From Oikopleura dioica (taxonomy: Eukaryota > Chordata > Appendicularia > Copelata > Oikopleuridae), in the NCBI GenBank assembly GCA_907165135.1, contig OU015568.1:10548501-10612500 (forward strand): a DNA stretch of 64,000 nucleotides. Reading direction: 5' to 3'. This document shows positions 1 through 10,193 of the stretch, one piece after another. Within the stretch, counting starts at the first letter, position 1, and the number at the start of each line of letters is the position of its first letter. The notes under the pieces are model-generated. The model searched no databases. It was not told the DNA's origin and worked only from the letters and a program-made list of their open reading frames with translations. Both the position numbers and the translations under genes were made by a program.

Positions 1-114
1 TTCAAAAAGCAGGAAAACTTGGTGAGGGATGAAATTCTAGTATCTCTAATCCGGTTAATTTTCCAATAAAAGACAGCGCGCCATGTGGCACTCATTCAGA
101 GAGATCGTAGAATC

Positions 115-1621
115 ATGAAGATAGCTTCAAGTTTTTCGATTTTTTCGTGCATTTATGCCCAGGTTCCTCTCTGCCATACAAGAGTTGAAGATGCAGCTTG
201 TCTAGAATATGAGGGAAGCGGTGCAGGAGATGGATCAGCTGGAGGCCCTGATTGCTTACTTTACGAAACTGTCGTAAACGATTTGAGCGGTGGAATATTC
301 GCTGTTCAGGCACCTTACAACGGAACAATTTGCAGAAGATCTCTTTCAATTCCTGGGTGTCAGATATTCGAGGGCTTTGTCAATGGTGTATCAAGCTTCA
401 CTGGGCTCATTTCTCATGAATTTGAGTTTCAAGGAAATCCAATTTCTGTGACCCTCCAATGCAAAGATATCGGTAAGGTTATAGGAATAAGATTGATCTG
501 AATCTATTTTAGATTGCTTTGATGGCGCAAATGGAGGCTGCTCGCACTTTTGTAACAGTAACAATTCTAAACATTTCTGCGAGTGTCCGAATTGTTGGGA
601 ACTCGACGGGTATAAAACATGTAGGCCTGAAACTGGAAGAATCAGAACTGCCTGTGGTCCAGAATACATGTCGGTTGACGTTGACAAATGCATATTCCAC
701 GACAAAAGGTAGGACAAAACCCCAATGAATAACTTATTAAGTTTATGTACGATTCTAGTTTGTCATATGCCGAGAATTTGAACCTTCGATGGGATAGCTG
801 GATGAGCGACTGCGCTCGATTCAGAGACAACAACGCCGGAGCTTCGCGTTCGATGACCACACGTCTAGACAACTGCGGAACAGCAGTATCACAAGAAGGA
901 GAGGAAATTGTCTTTCGAAACAAAATCATCAGTGGTTCTCGATTCAACGAGTACAACATCGTCCTCGATAACGCAGTCGAACTTGGGGTAATTCATCTCA
1001 TCGAAATCAGAAATTTCTGTACGAGGAATCTAACCAAAAATTAAGGTCGAATGCCGCTACAACACTAATGCATCAACGAACACTGCGATAATTGAAGTCG
1101 AGTCAATGGCAGTTACAGGAGGTGCTGTTGGCTACGGCTCTTTTGCATTCAACGCACAGTACTACAACGATTTCACATTCTCGACTCCAGCTGACAGCAA
1201 TAACGTCGTGGTCGTTGGCGAGCAGCTTTATCTAGCTATCGAGCCTATTGCTATCGTCAATGGCGTTAAGGCAAGTTTAACAGAATAAAGCTGGTGGGAG
1301 AGATTTTGCTTTAGTGGTACATCACGGACTGTACAATACACGATGACCCAAACGATGCTGACCGAACATTTCCGATCGTCGCTAATCGTTGCCCGAACCC
1401 ATTGATCGTTAAGACATACAACTCCTTCTTGAACACTCACAGCTTCGACATGAGCTACACTGCTTTCCAATTTGAATTCGAAGGTGCGAGTTCTTTCTCA
1501 AATTCATTTCAATAAGAATATCATTTTAGGTGGACTAGCGTCTTCACAAGCTGAGCTTTTCCTGACCTGCGAAATAACTGTCTGCCTTGATGGAAACTGT
1601 CCAAGTGACCCGACCTGCTGA
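115..1621 (+). CDS. Secreted EGF/ZP-domain protein
   Basis: Six exons read as 115-472, 513-708, 759-987, 1046-1270, 1315-1483 and 1530-1621, giving 422 residues. The start at 115 is chosen because it opens a signal peptide (MKIASSFSIFSCIYAQ); the frame is open further upstream but has no ATG before it. Exon 2 encodes a Cys-rich EGF-like module (GGCSHFC ... CECPNC), followed by a zona pellucida domain opening with ACGPEYMSVDVDKC and continuing to the C-terminus with regularly spaced cysteines (CRYNT, DCTIHDD, NRCPN, LTCEITVC). The protein stops right after the last cysteine and has no TM segment or GPI-type tail, so it should be secreted. ZP domains polymerise into extracellular matrices in other animals. 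Intron 4 (1271-1314) starts with GCAAGT, a GC-AG intron. An AATAAA lies at 1699-1704. The exact orthologue is not recognised. Confidence 0.85.
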
Positions 1622-1822
1622 GAGTATATCTATCATTTTGCAAATATTACATTGTTTCGATTTCGCTGATAAGACTTTTCGATTATCAACGTCAATTTAA
1701 TAAAGCTTCGTATAATTTATTGAAGAGGAAAAGCGTAAAACCGTCATCATTCAGGAACTATCCGGGGTTATGAATATTTATAGCGTTCTTTGTCGCGAAA
1801 TAAGAGAAAAATGCTTCAAAAT

Positions 1823-2023
1823 TCATAGCCCGTTATTGTCATCAATCACAAACTCGACAAGACCGTTTTCCAAGTTGAGAACTGCCCAAAGAGCCAGTTC
1901 GCCCATCGAGCAGATAAATGTTACGGACACAGACGAAAGCGAGAACTCGGATAACTTCTTCGTTGATATCGTTTTTCCGGCAGCGGAGGAGATACTCTTG
2001 CATTTTTCAATAAACTTTGACAT
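1823..2023 (-). CDS. Small protein of unknown function
   Basis: An open frame of 66 residues starts MSKFIEKCKSISSAAGKT and ends at 1823. It begins just after a possible splice-leader acceptor (AACAG, then TCAAAAA, then ATG). The same frame stays open upstream to an ATG at 2149, which would give 108 residues with a Ser/Thr/Pro-rich head, so the start is unsettled. Reading on the minus strand, an AATAAA occurs at 1721-1716, about 100 nt after the stop, which favours a real transcript. It is convergent with the ZP gene, whose own AATAAA (1699-1704) is about 12 bp away, so the two 3' ends probably overlap. I recognise no domain. It could be the last gene of the AIMP3-TyrRS cluster, but the 255-nt gap is wide for that. 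Confidence 0.4.
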   Translation of the reverse strand: MSKFIEKCKSISSAAGKTISTKKLSEFSLSSVSVTFICSMGELALWAVLNLENGLVEFVIDDNNGL

Positions 2024-2404
2024 TTTTTGACTGTTGGTCGTGGGATAGTAACAGGTAGAAGGGTTAAAATGAATTGACGGCGTCGTGAATGATGGGGAAA
2101 GGGAAGTCTGATTTTGTCCTGAAGGTTGAGTCGGAATTACGGACGTCATTCTCGTGAAAGTTGATTTTTCCTTTGAGTACGTGAGGATTGATTTAAAATG
2201 AGTATCTTACCGTGCGGAGTGCAGATTGCCTCAAAATACGGGCTGAATTACCGACTCGATTCATGCTCTCTAAATACGAGAATCAAGAATCATGGAAGTA
2301 AAGTATTCAGTGAATACTATTCACCTAACCCGGGCAAAGCACTTTTAAACCCATACAGTAACAATCACATAACAGGTCGACAGAGAAAAATAATTTTCCA
2401 GAAA

Positions 2405-4476
2405 TTATTTGATTTGAACATTCTGCAGACTTTGCGCTTTGATTGCTCCTTTTCCTTTCACTTCCCAAGTGACTCCCTAAACGCAAATAATCTAAGGCCG
2501 AAACATAAAGCTACTAAATGACCTTGTAAGTAGCTTCCAGAGCATCGTTTGTTTTCAGATCTGGAGCGACTTGTTCAAAAGCAGAAACTTGCTTCTTCGA
2601 AGATGGTTTGATGATAGCATCGGGTTCGCCTTCGAATCCAGCGACGGTGACGATATCGCCAGGGACGGCACCTTCTGGTGGACACAAAATTTCAACCTTA
2701 TAATTTTCACATCTTGGAGGCCTAGTTGATCTTACCTTATCAGGAGTAGACGCACACATGACCATAGCTTCCGAAAGAATGCCTCTCATTTTAGCGGGCT
2801 TCAAATTGCACAAAATAACAACCATTCGATCTTGCATCTCTTCCAGGGGAACGAATTTCACTAATCCAGAGATAACTTGTCTCGGTTTATCCTCGCCACA
2901 ATCGATTTCTTCCAGGTAAAGGGCATCTGCATCCGGGTGCTTTTCGCATTTTGTAATTTTTCCTACTTTCATTAGTAACCTAGAAGATCGAATGAAAAAG
3001 GAAGAACGTAAAACTTCAAACCTTGAGATATCAGCAGGCTTTTGAGGCTCAGCTTCCTTTGGCTGTTGCTTTTGCTTTGGTTTAGGCTCAACGCCTTCAG
3101 GTCTGATATTATGTTTCTTCTTTTCTTTCTTCACTTTTGTAACTTTTTCAACAGGATAGGCATTTGCAGCTAATGTTTTCATTTCTTCGGATTCGAATTT
3201 CTTGATGATAGGAGCAAGGAGACGATCGATAGCAGCTCCCACAGAGTTTTTCAGATCACCAGGATGGACATTTTTATTCTGAAAAGGTTGATCATGTGAT
3301 CTTTTCAAGTGAGTCTTACTTTGAAATCATCTTCGAGCTCTTGGAAATCCTTGTAAATTTTGTTGCCGCCCCATTCTTCTTTTCGCAAGACTTCGAACTG
3401 TCCGTGGCATCCGAAGAGCACGTGCTTAGTGAATGCGAGAGGGCCGTTATTTTCGATGTTTCCTTCCTCGCAGAAAGCCTTCTTCAGCTTCTTTTTAATT
3501 GCAGATGGAGGGTCGAGGAGATCGATCTTTGAATCTGCTTCGGACGAAGACATCTTAGTACCGGTGAGGCCAGGAACCATGGGGTTCATAAGATGCGATC
3601 GTTTCGCGTATCCGAGCTACGAAAATATTGAAAAATAGTGACTTGCAATGATTTCTACCTTGGGGAGATTTTCTCGGGCGTACATGAAGATTTTTCTTTG
3701 ATCAACACCACCAAATTGAACATCGACTTTTAGGTACTCCTCATCAAGCGCTTGGAGACCTGGGTAGATGAGTCCAGAAAGTGGAGCTGAATCGGATTGT
3801 TTGACGACTTCGGCTCCAGCCTTCTTGGCGTCTTTTTCCGTCACGATGGTTGATAGTTTATACGCATCCAAGGTGTATTCTTTGGAGAGTTGGTAATCCG
3901 TGCCCTTGACAAAGGAAAGCTTGTCCAGCGGTACGCCGATCGATTCAAGCATTCCGGTAATACACTTTTCAGCGATTCAAGATCACGTGCTACTATAAAT
4001 CCAAATAAAGCTTGAAATCGGACCCTTTCCTCTCGGTAGTACTCGACGCGGTAGTTGATCAGCTCCCATGGTGCTTTCATGTTATCTAAACGAAGCGTAA
4101 TTGGTTTAGAAAGGGATCAGACAAGGTTGGATTACCGAGACACGCGTGCAGATCAGCAAAGAGGATCTGCACTTCGCAGCCAGCGCGCAGAAAGTCGGCG
4201 ATTTTCGACATTGGCACAAAGTAGGCGATGTGAGGCTTTCCTTCACGGAGATATTTTGAGAATCATTATGAGGGGAATCTCAATTTTCATCGATAAATTA
4301 TTATGGCGACATCAATAAACATCCCTCCCTGTGGTAGCAGTACCCCAGTAGATCTTCACGCTTCTCTCAGCCAAAATAGCTTTGATCTCATTTTCGCCAA
4401 CAACTTCCTCCAAATTTCGGGTGATGAGATTATATTTTTCGTCGACCGAGAGCTCAATCGCTGCACCCTGTGCCAT
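2405..4476 (-). CDS. YARS1: Tyrosyl-tRNA synthetase, cytoplasmic
   Basis: Charges tRNA-Tyr in the cytosol. The start at 4476 ([20 protein letters not shown]) aligns with the vertebrate N-terminus. Class I signatures are visible: the HIGH-equivalent in [18 protein letters not shown], and [15 protein letters not shown] as the KMSKS loop. A Lys-rich linker joins a C-terminal EMAPII-like tRNA-binding domain ([22 protein letters not shown] ... [10 protein letters not shown]). Simple reading stops at 2517, but a 46-nt intron (2522-2477) leads to a final exon 2476-2405 that restores the family C-terminus ([19 protein letters not shown]). Conserved protein sequence forces two non-GT introns: GG-AG after ACAG at 4329, and GA-AG after the codons for YYRE near 4035. 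The vertebrate ELR cytokine motif is absent (INYRVEYY instead). It follows the AIMP3-like gene by 26 nt. Confidence 0.93.
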
Positions 4477-4502
4477 TCTAAAACGACCCATCAGATTTGC
4501 TT
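4477..4502 (-). promoter_or_regulatory. Intercistronic junction with probable trans-splice acceptor
   Basis: Only 26 nt separate the AIMP3-like stop from the TyrRS ATG. The junction reads TCGTTTTAG then A then ATG, so the AG at 4479-4478 can serve as a spliced-leader acceptor. If the 47-nt last intron of the upstream gene is retained, its stop codon is this same TAG, so stop and acceptor coincide. Inferred from known tunicate operons. Confidence 0.6.
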
Positions 4503-5034
4503 TCAAAAATATTTCCTGTTAGAGTACAAACTGGTAAGTTACGACACAAATTGTAACTGTACCTTGGATCAGTGGGCAAGTTGCTGCCGAATTTGGCGAA
4601 AATAGTTTTGTACCAACGCAAGAGGTTGGGAAAACCGGCGAAAGATACGTTTTTGCTACAGTAAATCGCCAAAAAGAGGCAGATATCTGCTGGGCCCGGT
4701 CGCTCGAGGACGAGATAAGTGCGTGTCGCGAGAGTTCTCTCCAAAGACAGCAAGTAAACTCTCAAATCGTCTAGCAGCTAAATTCTAGAGCTATGAAAGA
4801 CGAATCGGAGGGAAAACGACCTTTAGAGAAGATAATGGGATAATTTGTTGTTCTCCGATCGCGATAAGGTCGAGCGTTTTAGCCTAGAAGGAATGGGAAA
4901 GTTTGAAATCTTAAATAAGAATTGGACACCCTTAAATCAATTCATTCCCATTCCTGAGTCCCAACCGAGCTCGTGCGGTACTGAGACCAAATAAATTCCG
5001 AGCACTTTTCCGATTTGAGCGACAGGTATTCCAT
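4503..5034 (-). CDS. EEF1E1: AIMP3/EEF1E1-like GST-C domain protein
   Basis: Exons 5034-4966, 4883-4821, 4777-4563 and 4515-4503 join in frame to give 119 residues. The last intron is 47 nt. The protein is a glutathione-transferase C-terminal helical domain: a W-x2-YR start, [23 protein letters not shown], then the ADI-containing N-capping/core helix ([13 protein letters not shown]), then [17 protein letters not shown]. Order and spacing match EEF1E1/AIMP3 (p18), a scaffold component of the multi-tRNA-synthetase complex; the N-terminal GST part of vertebrate AIMP3 (174 residues) is missing. The tight head-to-tail arrangement with TyrRS supports a role in translation. It could instead be a detached N-terminal domain of the MetRS type; I favour AIMP3. 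Confidence 0.72.
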
Positions 5035-5559
5035 CTCACTCTAGGTACAGTCACCGCGTAAAAAAAAAGGAAACAGGGACAATCATAAATCATGATGAAG
5101 AGGGCTGTTTGTATTTTGGAGTATCACCGAAGACAGAGAGTGGAAATGTTCATCGAATTGTTTTTCAATAAAATTTAATTCTAGGAGAGTGCGTGCGAGT
5201 GACGGGGAAAAAAGGAGGTTGAAGCTGGAAGTTGGAGGAACTTACGGGATTCTGGACGCCGCTCGGCGAATTATTAAAATATTTTCTTTAGGAAGAAGGC
5301 GGCTACACGCTTTTAACATTCTAAACTCGATCAACTCAGATAGAAAAAATCGAAAAAATACATTTATGCCGTCCGTCGTCCAGAAAGTTTCGCCCCGTTT
5401 TTTTAAAGAAACATATCAGGAGTAGTATCAAAGAACAAGAATTGTGTTTTTAAAAACGCTCTAATAGTAATAATAATTAAAAAAATTTCAACAAGAAAAA
5501 GACGGAGAGTAAATGGCAGAGTAAAAGAAACGACCAATTGTTTAAAAAAAATATTGTAT
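5035..5559. other. Intergenic, probable promoter region of AIMP3-TyrRS unit
   Basis: 525 bp between ENY2 and the AIMP3-like gene, both on the minus strand. It holds A/T-rich runs and one plus-strand open frame (5189-5425) with biased, repetitive composition that resembles no known protein. A possible 3' splice site (TACCTAG) lies 6 nt before the AIMP3-like ATG. No other gene is seen. Confidence 0.5.
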
Positions 5560-5900
5560 CTAGGCTTCTTCGTCGAGGAAGGCGCGGAGTTTCAGAAGAA
5601 TTTCATTTTTGATCTCAGCTGGTACTTGGTCTCTTCCGATCGGCGTTACTTCGTTCACCAAATCGTCGATCGAGACGTTTTCAATACTCGACGCGCGCAC
5701 TTTTTCTAAATAAATCAGTTTACTTTTTCACAAATTTGTGTTGGCCAACCTTTGCAAATCTTGCGCATGGAATCGGTCCATCCGCATTCTTGGAGTCTGT
5801 CTCTCAGCGTCTGTTTGAGCTTCTCAAGCTCGCCCGAGTTTTGCAATTTTGCGTGGAGTCGATCTTTGAAATCAGCTTCGCTTTCACGAGAATCCGCCAT
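5560..5900 (-). CDS. ENY2: ENY2/Sus1, SAGA DUB-module and mRNA-export factor
   Basis: Two exons (5900-5750 and 5705-5560; intron 44 nt) encode 98 residues, close to the usual 100. The sequence aligns throughout with ENY2/Sus1: LKQTLRDRLQECGWTDSMRKICKEKV, then ENVSIDDLVNEVTPIGRDQVP and a C-terminal amphipathic helix (IKNEILLKLRAFL). ENY2 is a small all-helical protein of the SAGA deubiquitinase module and of the TREX-2 export complex, acting in the nucleus and at the pore. It follows the taspase-1 stop by 50 nt on the same strand, with TTTTAAG immediately upstream of AAAAATG as a candidate trans-splice acceptor, so it is probably the downstream gene of a two-gene operon. Confidence 0.93.
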
Positions 5901-5950
5901 TTTTCTTAAAACCAGAGGCGTGATTAAAATTAATCAGAAGATCATTCTTC

Positions 5951-7213
5951 TTAATCTTGTGAGTAAGAAAATCTAAAGGAACTGTACTGGGAGTTTCCCA
6001 CTTTCGGATTTTCCGAATGATGGCAGTTGTAAGCTAGAGTGTCTGGGTCAGATAAATTAGGGTTCAAAAAGACGTAGCCTATCATAAAGTCGCTTGTAGT
6101 GTGCAAATACTGAAGTTCTATTCCGCCTCTTCCGTCATTCAGCAGCTTGAGGAATCCAAGCTCGATGCCGGTGTTCGAAGAACTTGGAAAATTTGAAGCG
6201 ATAGAGTGAGAGTCAAAAAGAAACTCCTCCGAACAAGCGAGTCTGGCAGTATTGTGGATGATCAACTCTTCGCCGCAGCCAGAACACGTGGTGCAAGAAT
6301 CTTCCTGCGACCAGAATCCAGCACCAAGATGAGCGGCTGATCCGACTCTTCCATTTCTTTTGACGACGAATCCACCAGAACTTGAAGCAGCGACGGAATC
6401 GGATGAATACTCTTCGTTGTTATCATTCTTCTCGATTTTCATCGCTACGGCTCCTACCGTGTCACATGACTTTTGAATCTTCTCAGGAGGCCCGTTTGTT
6501 TTCTCAGCTGCTCGTTTTAGGACTTTGGAGTACTTTTTGAAGACTTTGAGCGCTTTCTCAGCGATGGGCAGATCTTCGCGATAGCTGATGTTGTTGTTTT
6601 TGGCGAATTGCTCAGCACCAGGGCCGGAAATTAGAATAGGAGGGATGCGTCCTTGTTTGTCCTTGCCTCTGTCAGTCGGGGATGTATTAAACCTGCTCAG
6701 GTGTGGAAACGACAATAATAAACATCAACAAATTTCACACTTTTCAAACATGTAAATCTCCGTGCCTAGATTGGAGCTCTGCAATTTTCTTTGCCACTTG
6801 AATCGGATTGAGAACATTATTCAGGCCCGAAACGGCGCCGTGACCTCGCTCCTCGACCCCGCCGATTCTCTTCGTAAAACTCAGACCGGCTTCGTTTTCC
6901 CTCTTGCCAGTTTCGGTCAGATTTCCTCCATGGCCGGCATTTGTCACGGAATCGTTTTCAAGGACGGAGACAATTTGGGAAATCGCTTCCTGGAGACACC
7001 CATTTGCCAGGTATACACGCACGCCTGAATGTAAAATTTTATAATTACGCATGGGAACGCAGTTTTCATCAATACGGATTATTTTATCGTCTCTACAAGT
7101 TTAAAAATATAAAACTGACCCTCTTTCAAAGCTGTCTTCAACAATTTGACATGTCTGTCTCTGTTCCTCTGGGCAATAAATCCGGCGCCAGTATGCGCAG
7201 CAAGGACGATCAT
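5951..7213 (-). CDS. TASP1: Threonine aspartase 1 (taspase-1)
   Basis: Exons 7213-7120, 7024-6750 and 6661-5951 join in frame to 359 residues (human about 420). The protein belongs to the N-terminal-nucleophile asparaginase family: MIVLAAHTGAGFIAQ at the start, VTNAGHGGNL in the alpha subunit, and the autocleavage site in SCDTVGAVAM, where the Thr becomes the nucleophile of the beta subunit. The downstream core VAASSSGGFVVKRNGRVGSAA is typical of taspase. In other animals it cleaves MLL/KMT2 and TFIIA after Asp in a nuclear step. The start at 7213 is chosen because conservation begins there; the frame upstream has an unlike composition. The exon 2/3 junction (CAT|GTTTG to GGCAAG|GAC) is my best in-frame fit but less certain than the rest. 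It leads ENY2 in a probable operon. Confidence 0.88.
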
Positions 7214-8302
7214 CCCTTTTCTTTGAAAACGAAATTATCGAGATCGGAATTTGCTTCCCGCGGCGGGGAGCGCTGGCCGAGAGCGGCCAATCGCATCGCA
7301 ACGCTCCAAAACACCAAAAATCGCCGCCAGTCCCAGCCACATTCCGTACAAACACCAAAATGAGCAAAATTCATAGCTTTTCTAGAGATTCGTGATAAGA
7401 AGAATAAATAAAGAGATTGGTCTTTTATCAAAAAAATGGTTTCGTATCCAAGGTTTTTCTAACGGTCAGTTAATAACTTCAAAAGTTAATATTAACATTA
7501 TTTAAATTTTATCACTATTATTAGGTTAATCGTTATCACGAATTATTATGTTATTTATCTCCCATGCTGATAGATATTCAAGAGTTAAATTAAATAAATT
7601 ATAATTTATAAAGGTTTCTTTCTGATAAACATGAAATAAAATCATTTTTCAGACATAAAATGTCCTCTCAATTAAACTACCGTTTTCAATTAGATATGCA
7701 CTTATTATTTTCGTGAAAACACCCGAAAACTGATAAAAAATACCACAGAGCTGAAATCTCGCCCTTTCAACGGAAATCTCATCTCTTCTTATCACCAAAA
7801 GCGGCCAAGTCTTATCTTCCCCCACAAATGCTCCCTCCCTGCATTTTCCTCCCATTTCTAAAAGCGGCCAATTTCGGATTCTATTCGATTTCGGACATCC
7901 GGGAATATTTCCCTACACACGGAAGAATCAAACCCGATTGAGTTCGTGTTTTTTGACCCCCGAACAATGCGCAAATATTTGATTGTACTTCGCTTTCTCA
8001 TTCTCATTCTTTTCCCGAGCTGGAAAAACGGGCTTTATGAGGTTCTTCCGGGCGATGATTAGGAGACGACCTTTTGATGAATAATCTTTAGCTATCCAAG
8101 AAACTTAGAGTATCATACAGAGTCTATCATCAAATTTACGACATAAATAAGTGTATTTTCCCTTATGATATGAAGCGGCTTCGTCAAGTCATCATCTGTT
8201 GAATGTCAATCTATTTTTATATTCTTACGAAGCGGTTTTTCTTAGAAGGTCTTTGAGTACCCTGACTCAGGTTTTCTACACATATTCCCGAACCCAAATA
8301 AG
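7214..8302. other. Intergenic, between divergent taspase-1 and plexin
   Basis: A/T-rich DNA upstream of taspase-1. Minus-strand open frames (for example 7649-7855) look accidental. It should contain the promoter of the taspase-1/ENY2 unit, but no individual element can be named. Confidence 0.45.
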
Positions 8303-8310
8303 GCCCTAGG

Positions 8311-9005
8311 CAGGGTTTGAAAAGTCACAAATTTTGACTGAGCATGAGCAAGGCTGAGCACGGAGAGCTCAAATTTTGGCTGAGCCTGAGCACGATTGAG
8401 CATCCGCGTGCTCAAATTTGCTGAGCCTGAGCACGACTGAGCATTTGCGTGCTCAAATTTAGCTGAGCCTGAGCATGATTGAGCACCCGCCTGCTCAAAT
8501 TTCACTGAGCCTGAGCACGCTGAGCATGCTCAATGCTCATGCTCAGAGCATGCTCAAGCAATCATGCTTCATAAAAGAACACAAAAAATCAAATTTTCAA
8601 TGAGAACCATAAATATGCTTAAAACCAAGATAATTTCAATTTTCAAAACTATGGGTGTGGGTGGGGTTGGGGAGATAGATCAACTCAGTTTTCCAAGCCT
8701 TTGTCAAGCCCCTTAAATTCAAAAATCAAGGAACGGGGCTGAGACGGCCCGTAAGAAAGAAAAAAATTTGAAAATAAAGAAAAGAAGAAAATTTTTGCTC
8801 AAACGTGCTCAGAGCATTTGAGCACGCATTTCAGAGACTCGTGAGCATGAGCACGGCTGAGCACGCGAATGCTCAGATTTTATTGAGCTTGAGCACGGCT
8901 GAGCACGACACGCTGGAATTTCCATTGAGCTTGAGCACGCTGAGCATGCTCAGTGCTCATGCTCAGTGCTCTGAGCATGCTCATGCTCAGACTTTTCAAA
9001 CCCTG
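8311..9005. mobile_element. Non-autonomous hAT-like element (MITE), 695 bp
   Basis: The element is bounded by 16-bp perfect terminal inverted repeats (CAGGGTTTGAAAAGTC at 8311-8326, its complement at 8990-9005). It is flanked by a perfect 8-bp target duplication GCCCTAGG (8303-8310 and 9006-9013). An 8-bp duplication and a CAGGG tip are classic hAT features. Both arms carry arrays of short GAGCAC/GAGCATG/CTGAGC units (8336-8560 and 8810-8990), oppositely oriented, like subterminal transposase-binding repeats. No transposase is encoded; open frames inside are low-complexity by-products. The perfect duplication and tips suggest a fairly recent insertion. Confidence 0.85.
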
Positions 9006-9013
9006 GCCCTAGG

Positions 9014-9742
9014 CCGAGAAAATAGTCTTCTGCTCGGAAAGAGAGAGGGTGAGATCAAGTAGCTCCGCCTTCAACCGGAAATAATCCTTCCACTCGTTGC
9101 TCCAAGTACCGATACAAGTTTCGTGGCTCGATCGGCCACTGTTTTAGTATTCGTCATTTTTGAAAGAGATTTTATTGGGTTCAGTGGGCAGCGACGGCGC
9201 GCTTTTCCCCGGCACAGCCCCGAAAAAAGTACCAAAACAGATTCTCCATTTTGACGCTTTTTTTTTCAATAGAGAATAAAACTAATCTGAGGAGGCGAAA
9301 ACATCCTTGGAAAATTTTGGTTAGAATGCTTGAAGCTCTCGTAATGATTAGTTCCTTACTGAAAAATCCTTCCTTATCCAAATCCATCTTTTTTAAGAAA
9401 GGAAACGCACAATAGCCAGCTGTGACAAATTTTGGGGATAATTTATTGTAGGAGGATTTGGCTTGAATACAACAAGCAGAGCGAATAATCTATTTTCCTC
9501 GGCCGAGCTCGTAAAAAAGGAATCTTGAGTTGGTTTTTTTCTGAATTACATTCTGACAGTTGTAGCCTCTGCGGCTTTCTTTTTTTAGAGAAAATGTCTA
9601 TACGTCAGAGATAGGTAATAGGTGCCAATTGAAGAAATATTTTTAGTACTTTTTAATTCCACTTGATGAATTTAAAACAATTTCTAACAAAAGAGCCGTT
9701 TTTCTTCAAATTATTGTTTAGTCAGACGACGTCAGTATATTT
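9014..9742. other. Intergenic DNA between two transposon insertions
   Basis: About 700 bp of A/T-rich sequence with poly-T runs. A 68-codon minus-strand open frame (9181-9387) has no recognisable features. I see nothing functional. Confidence 0.4.
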
Positions 9743-10193
9743 GGGGCGCACTGGTTATGTCGCCGAATGTCGCCGAATGTCGCCGAATGTCGCTGAATGT
9801 CGCCGAATGTCGCCGAATGTCGCCGAATGTCGCCACTTATTTTCGAAAAAATAGGAATTATGAAAGAAAAATTGTTTTTTTGGCTCAAATATTCAAAACA
9901 AACTTGTTCTAGAACCGTAAAAGGCGGGAATAGTAGGAGGCGCGGCAATAGAAGTGTGTCCAGCCCGACCAGTGAGTTTCCTACCACAAATTGCGCGGAG
10001 CGCTTCCTTGCCTCGAAATTATGCTAAAACAGTTCTTGAACAAGTTTGTTTTGAAATTTCTTGGTTGAAAACTAGTTTTCTTTCCAAAAATCCTGGTTTT
10101 AAAAAATAGGTGGCGACATTCGGCGACATTCGGCGACATTCAGCGACATTCGGCGACATTCGGCGACATTCGGCGACATAACCAGTGTCGACC
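9743..10193. mobile_element. Foldback MITE with 10-bp minisatellite arms
   Basis: A perfect 8-bp direct repeat GTATATTT (9735-9742 and 10194-10201) flanks a 451-bp element. The tips are imperfect (GGGGCG against GGTCGA) but then agree as CACTGGTTATG. Each arm next carries a tandem array of the 10-mer GTCGCCGAAT: 8 units on the left (about 9759-9834) and 7 on the right, in inverse orientation (about 10112-10179). The fourth unit from each tip has the same variant (CGCT instead of CGCC), so the arms are copies of each other. The middle has no gene. The 8-bp duplication suggests a hAT-class transposase acted in trans. Confidence 0.75.

Noticed and set aside
5189-5425. 78-codon plus-strand frame upstream of the AIMP3-like gene
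   Set aside because: Biased, repetitive composition, no domain, and antisense to probable promoter DNA.
8242-9062. Open frames rich in SCSGSAKFEHA or AEHANAQ repeats
   Set aside because: They are translations of the GAGCAC-type arrays of the MITE.
9759-9834. Possible CRISPR-like array
   Set aside because: Units are contiguous 10-mers with no spacers, mirrored at the other end of a transposon, in a eukaryotic genome.
9663-10027. Open frames with repeated RRMSPNVAEC
   Set aside because: A 10-bp tandem repeat read as protein inside the foldback element.
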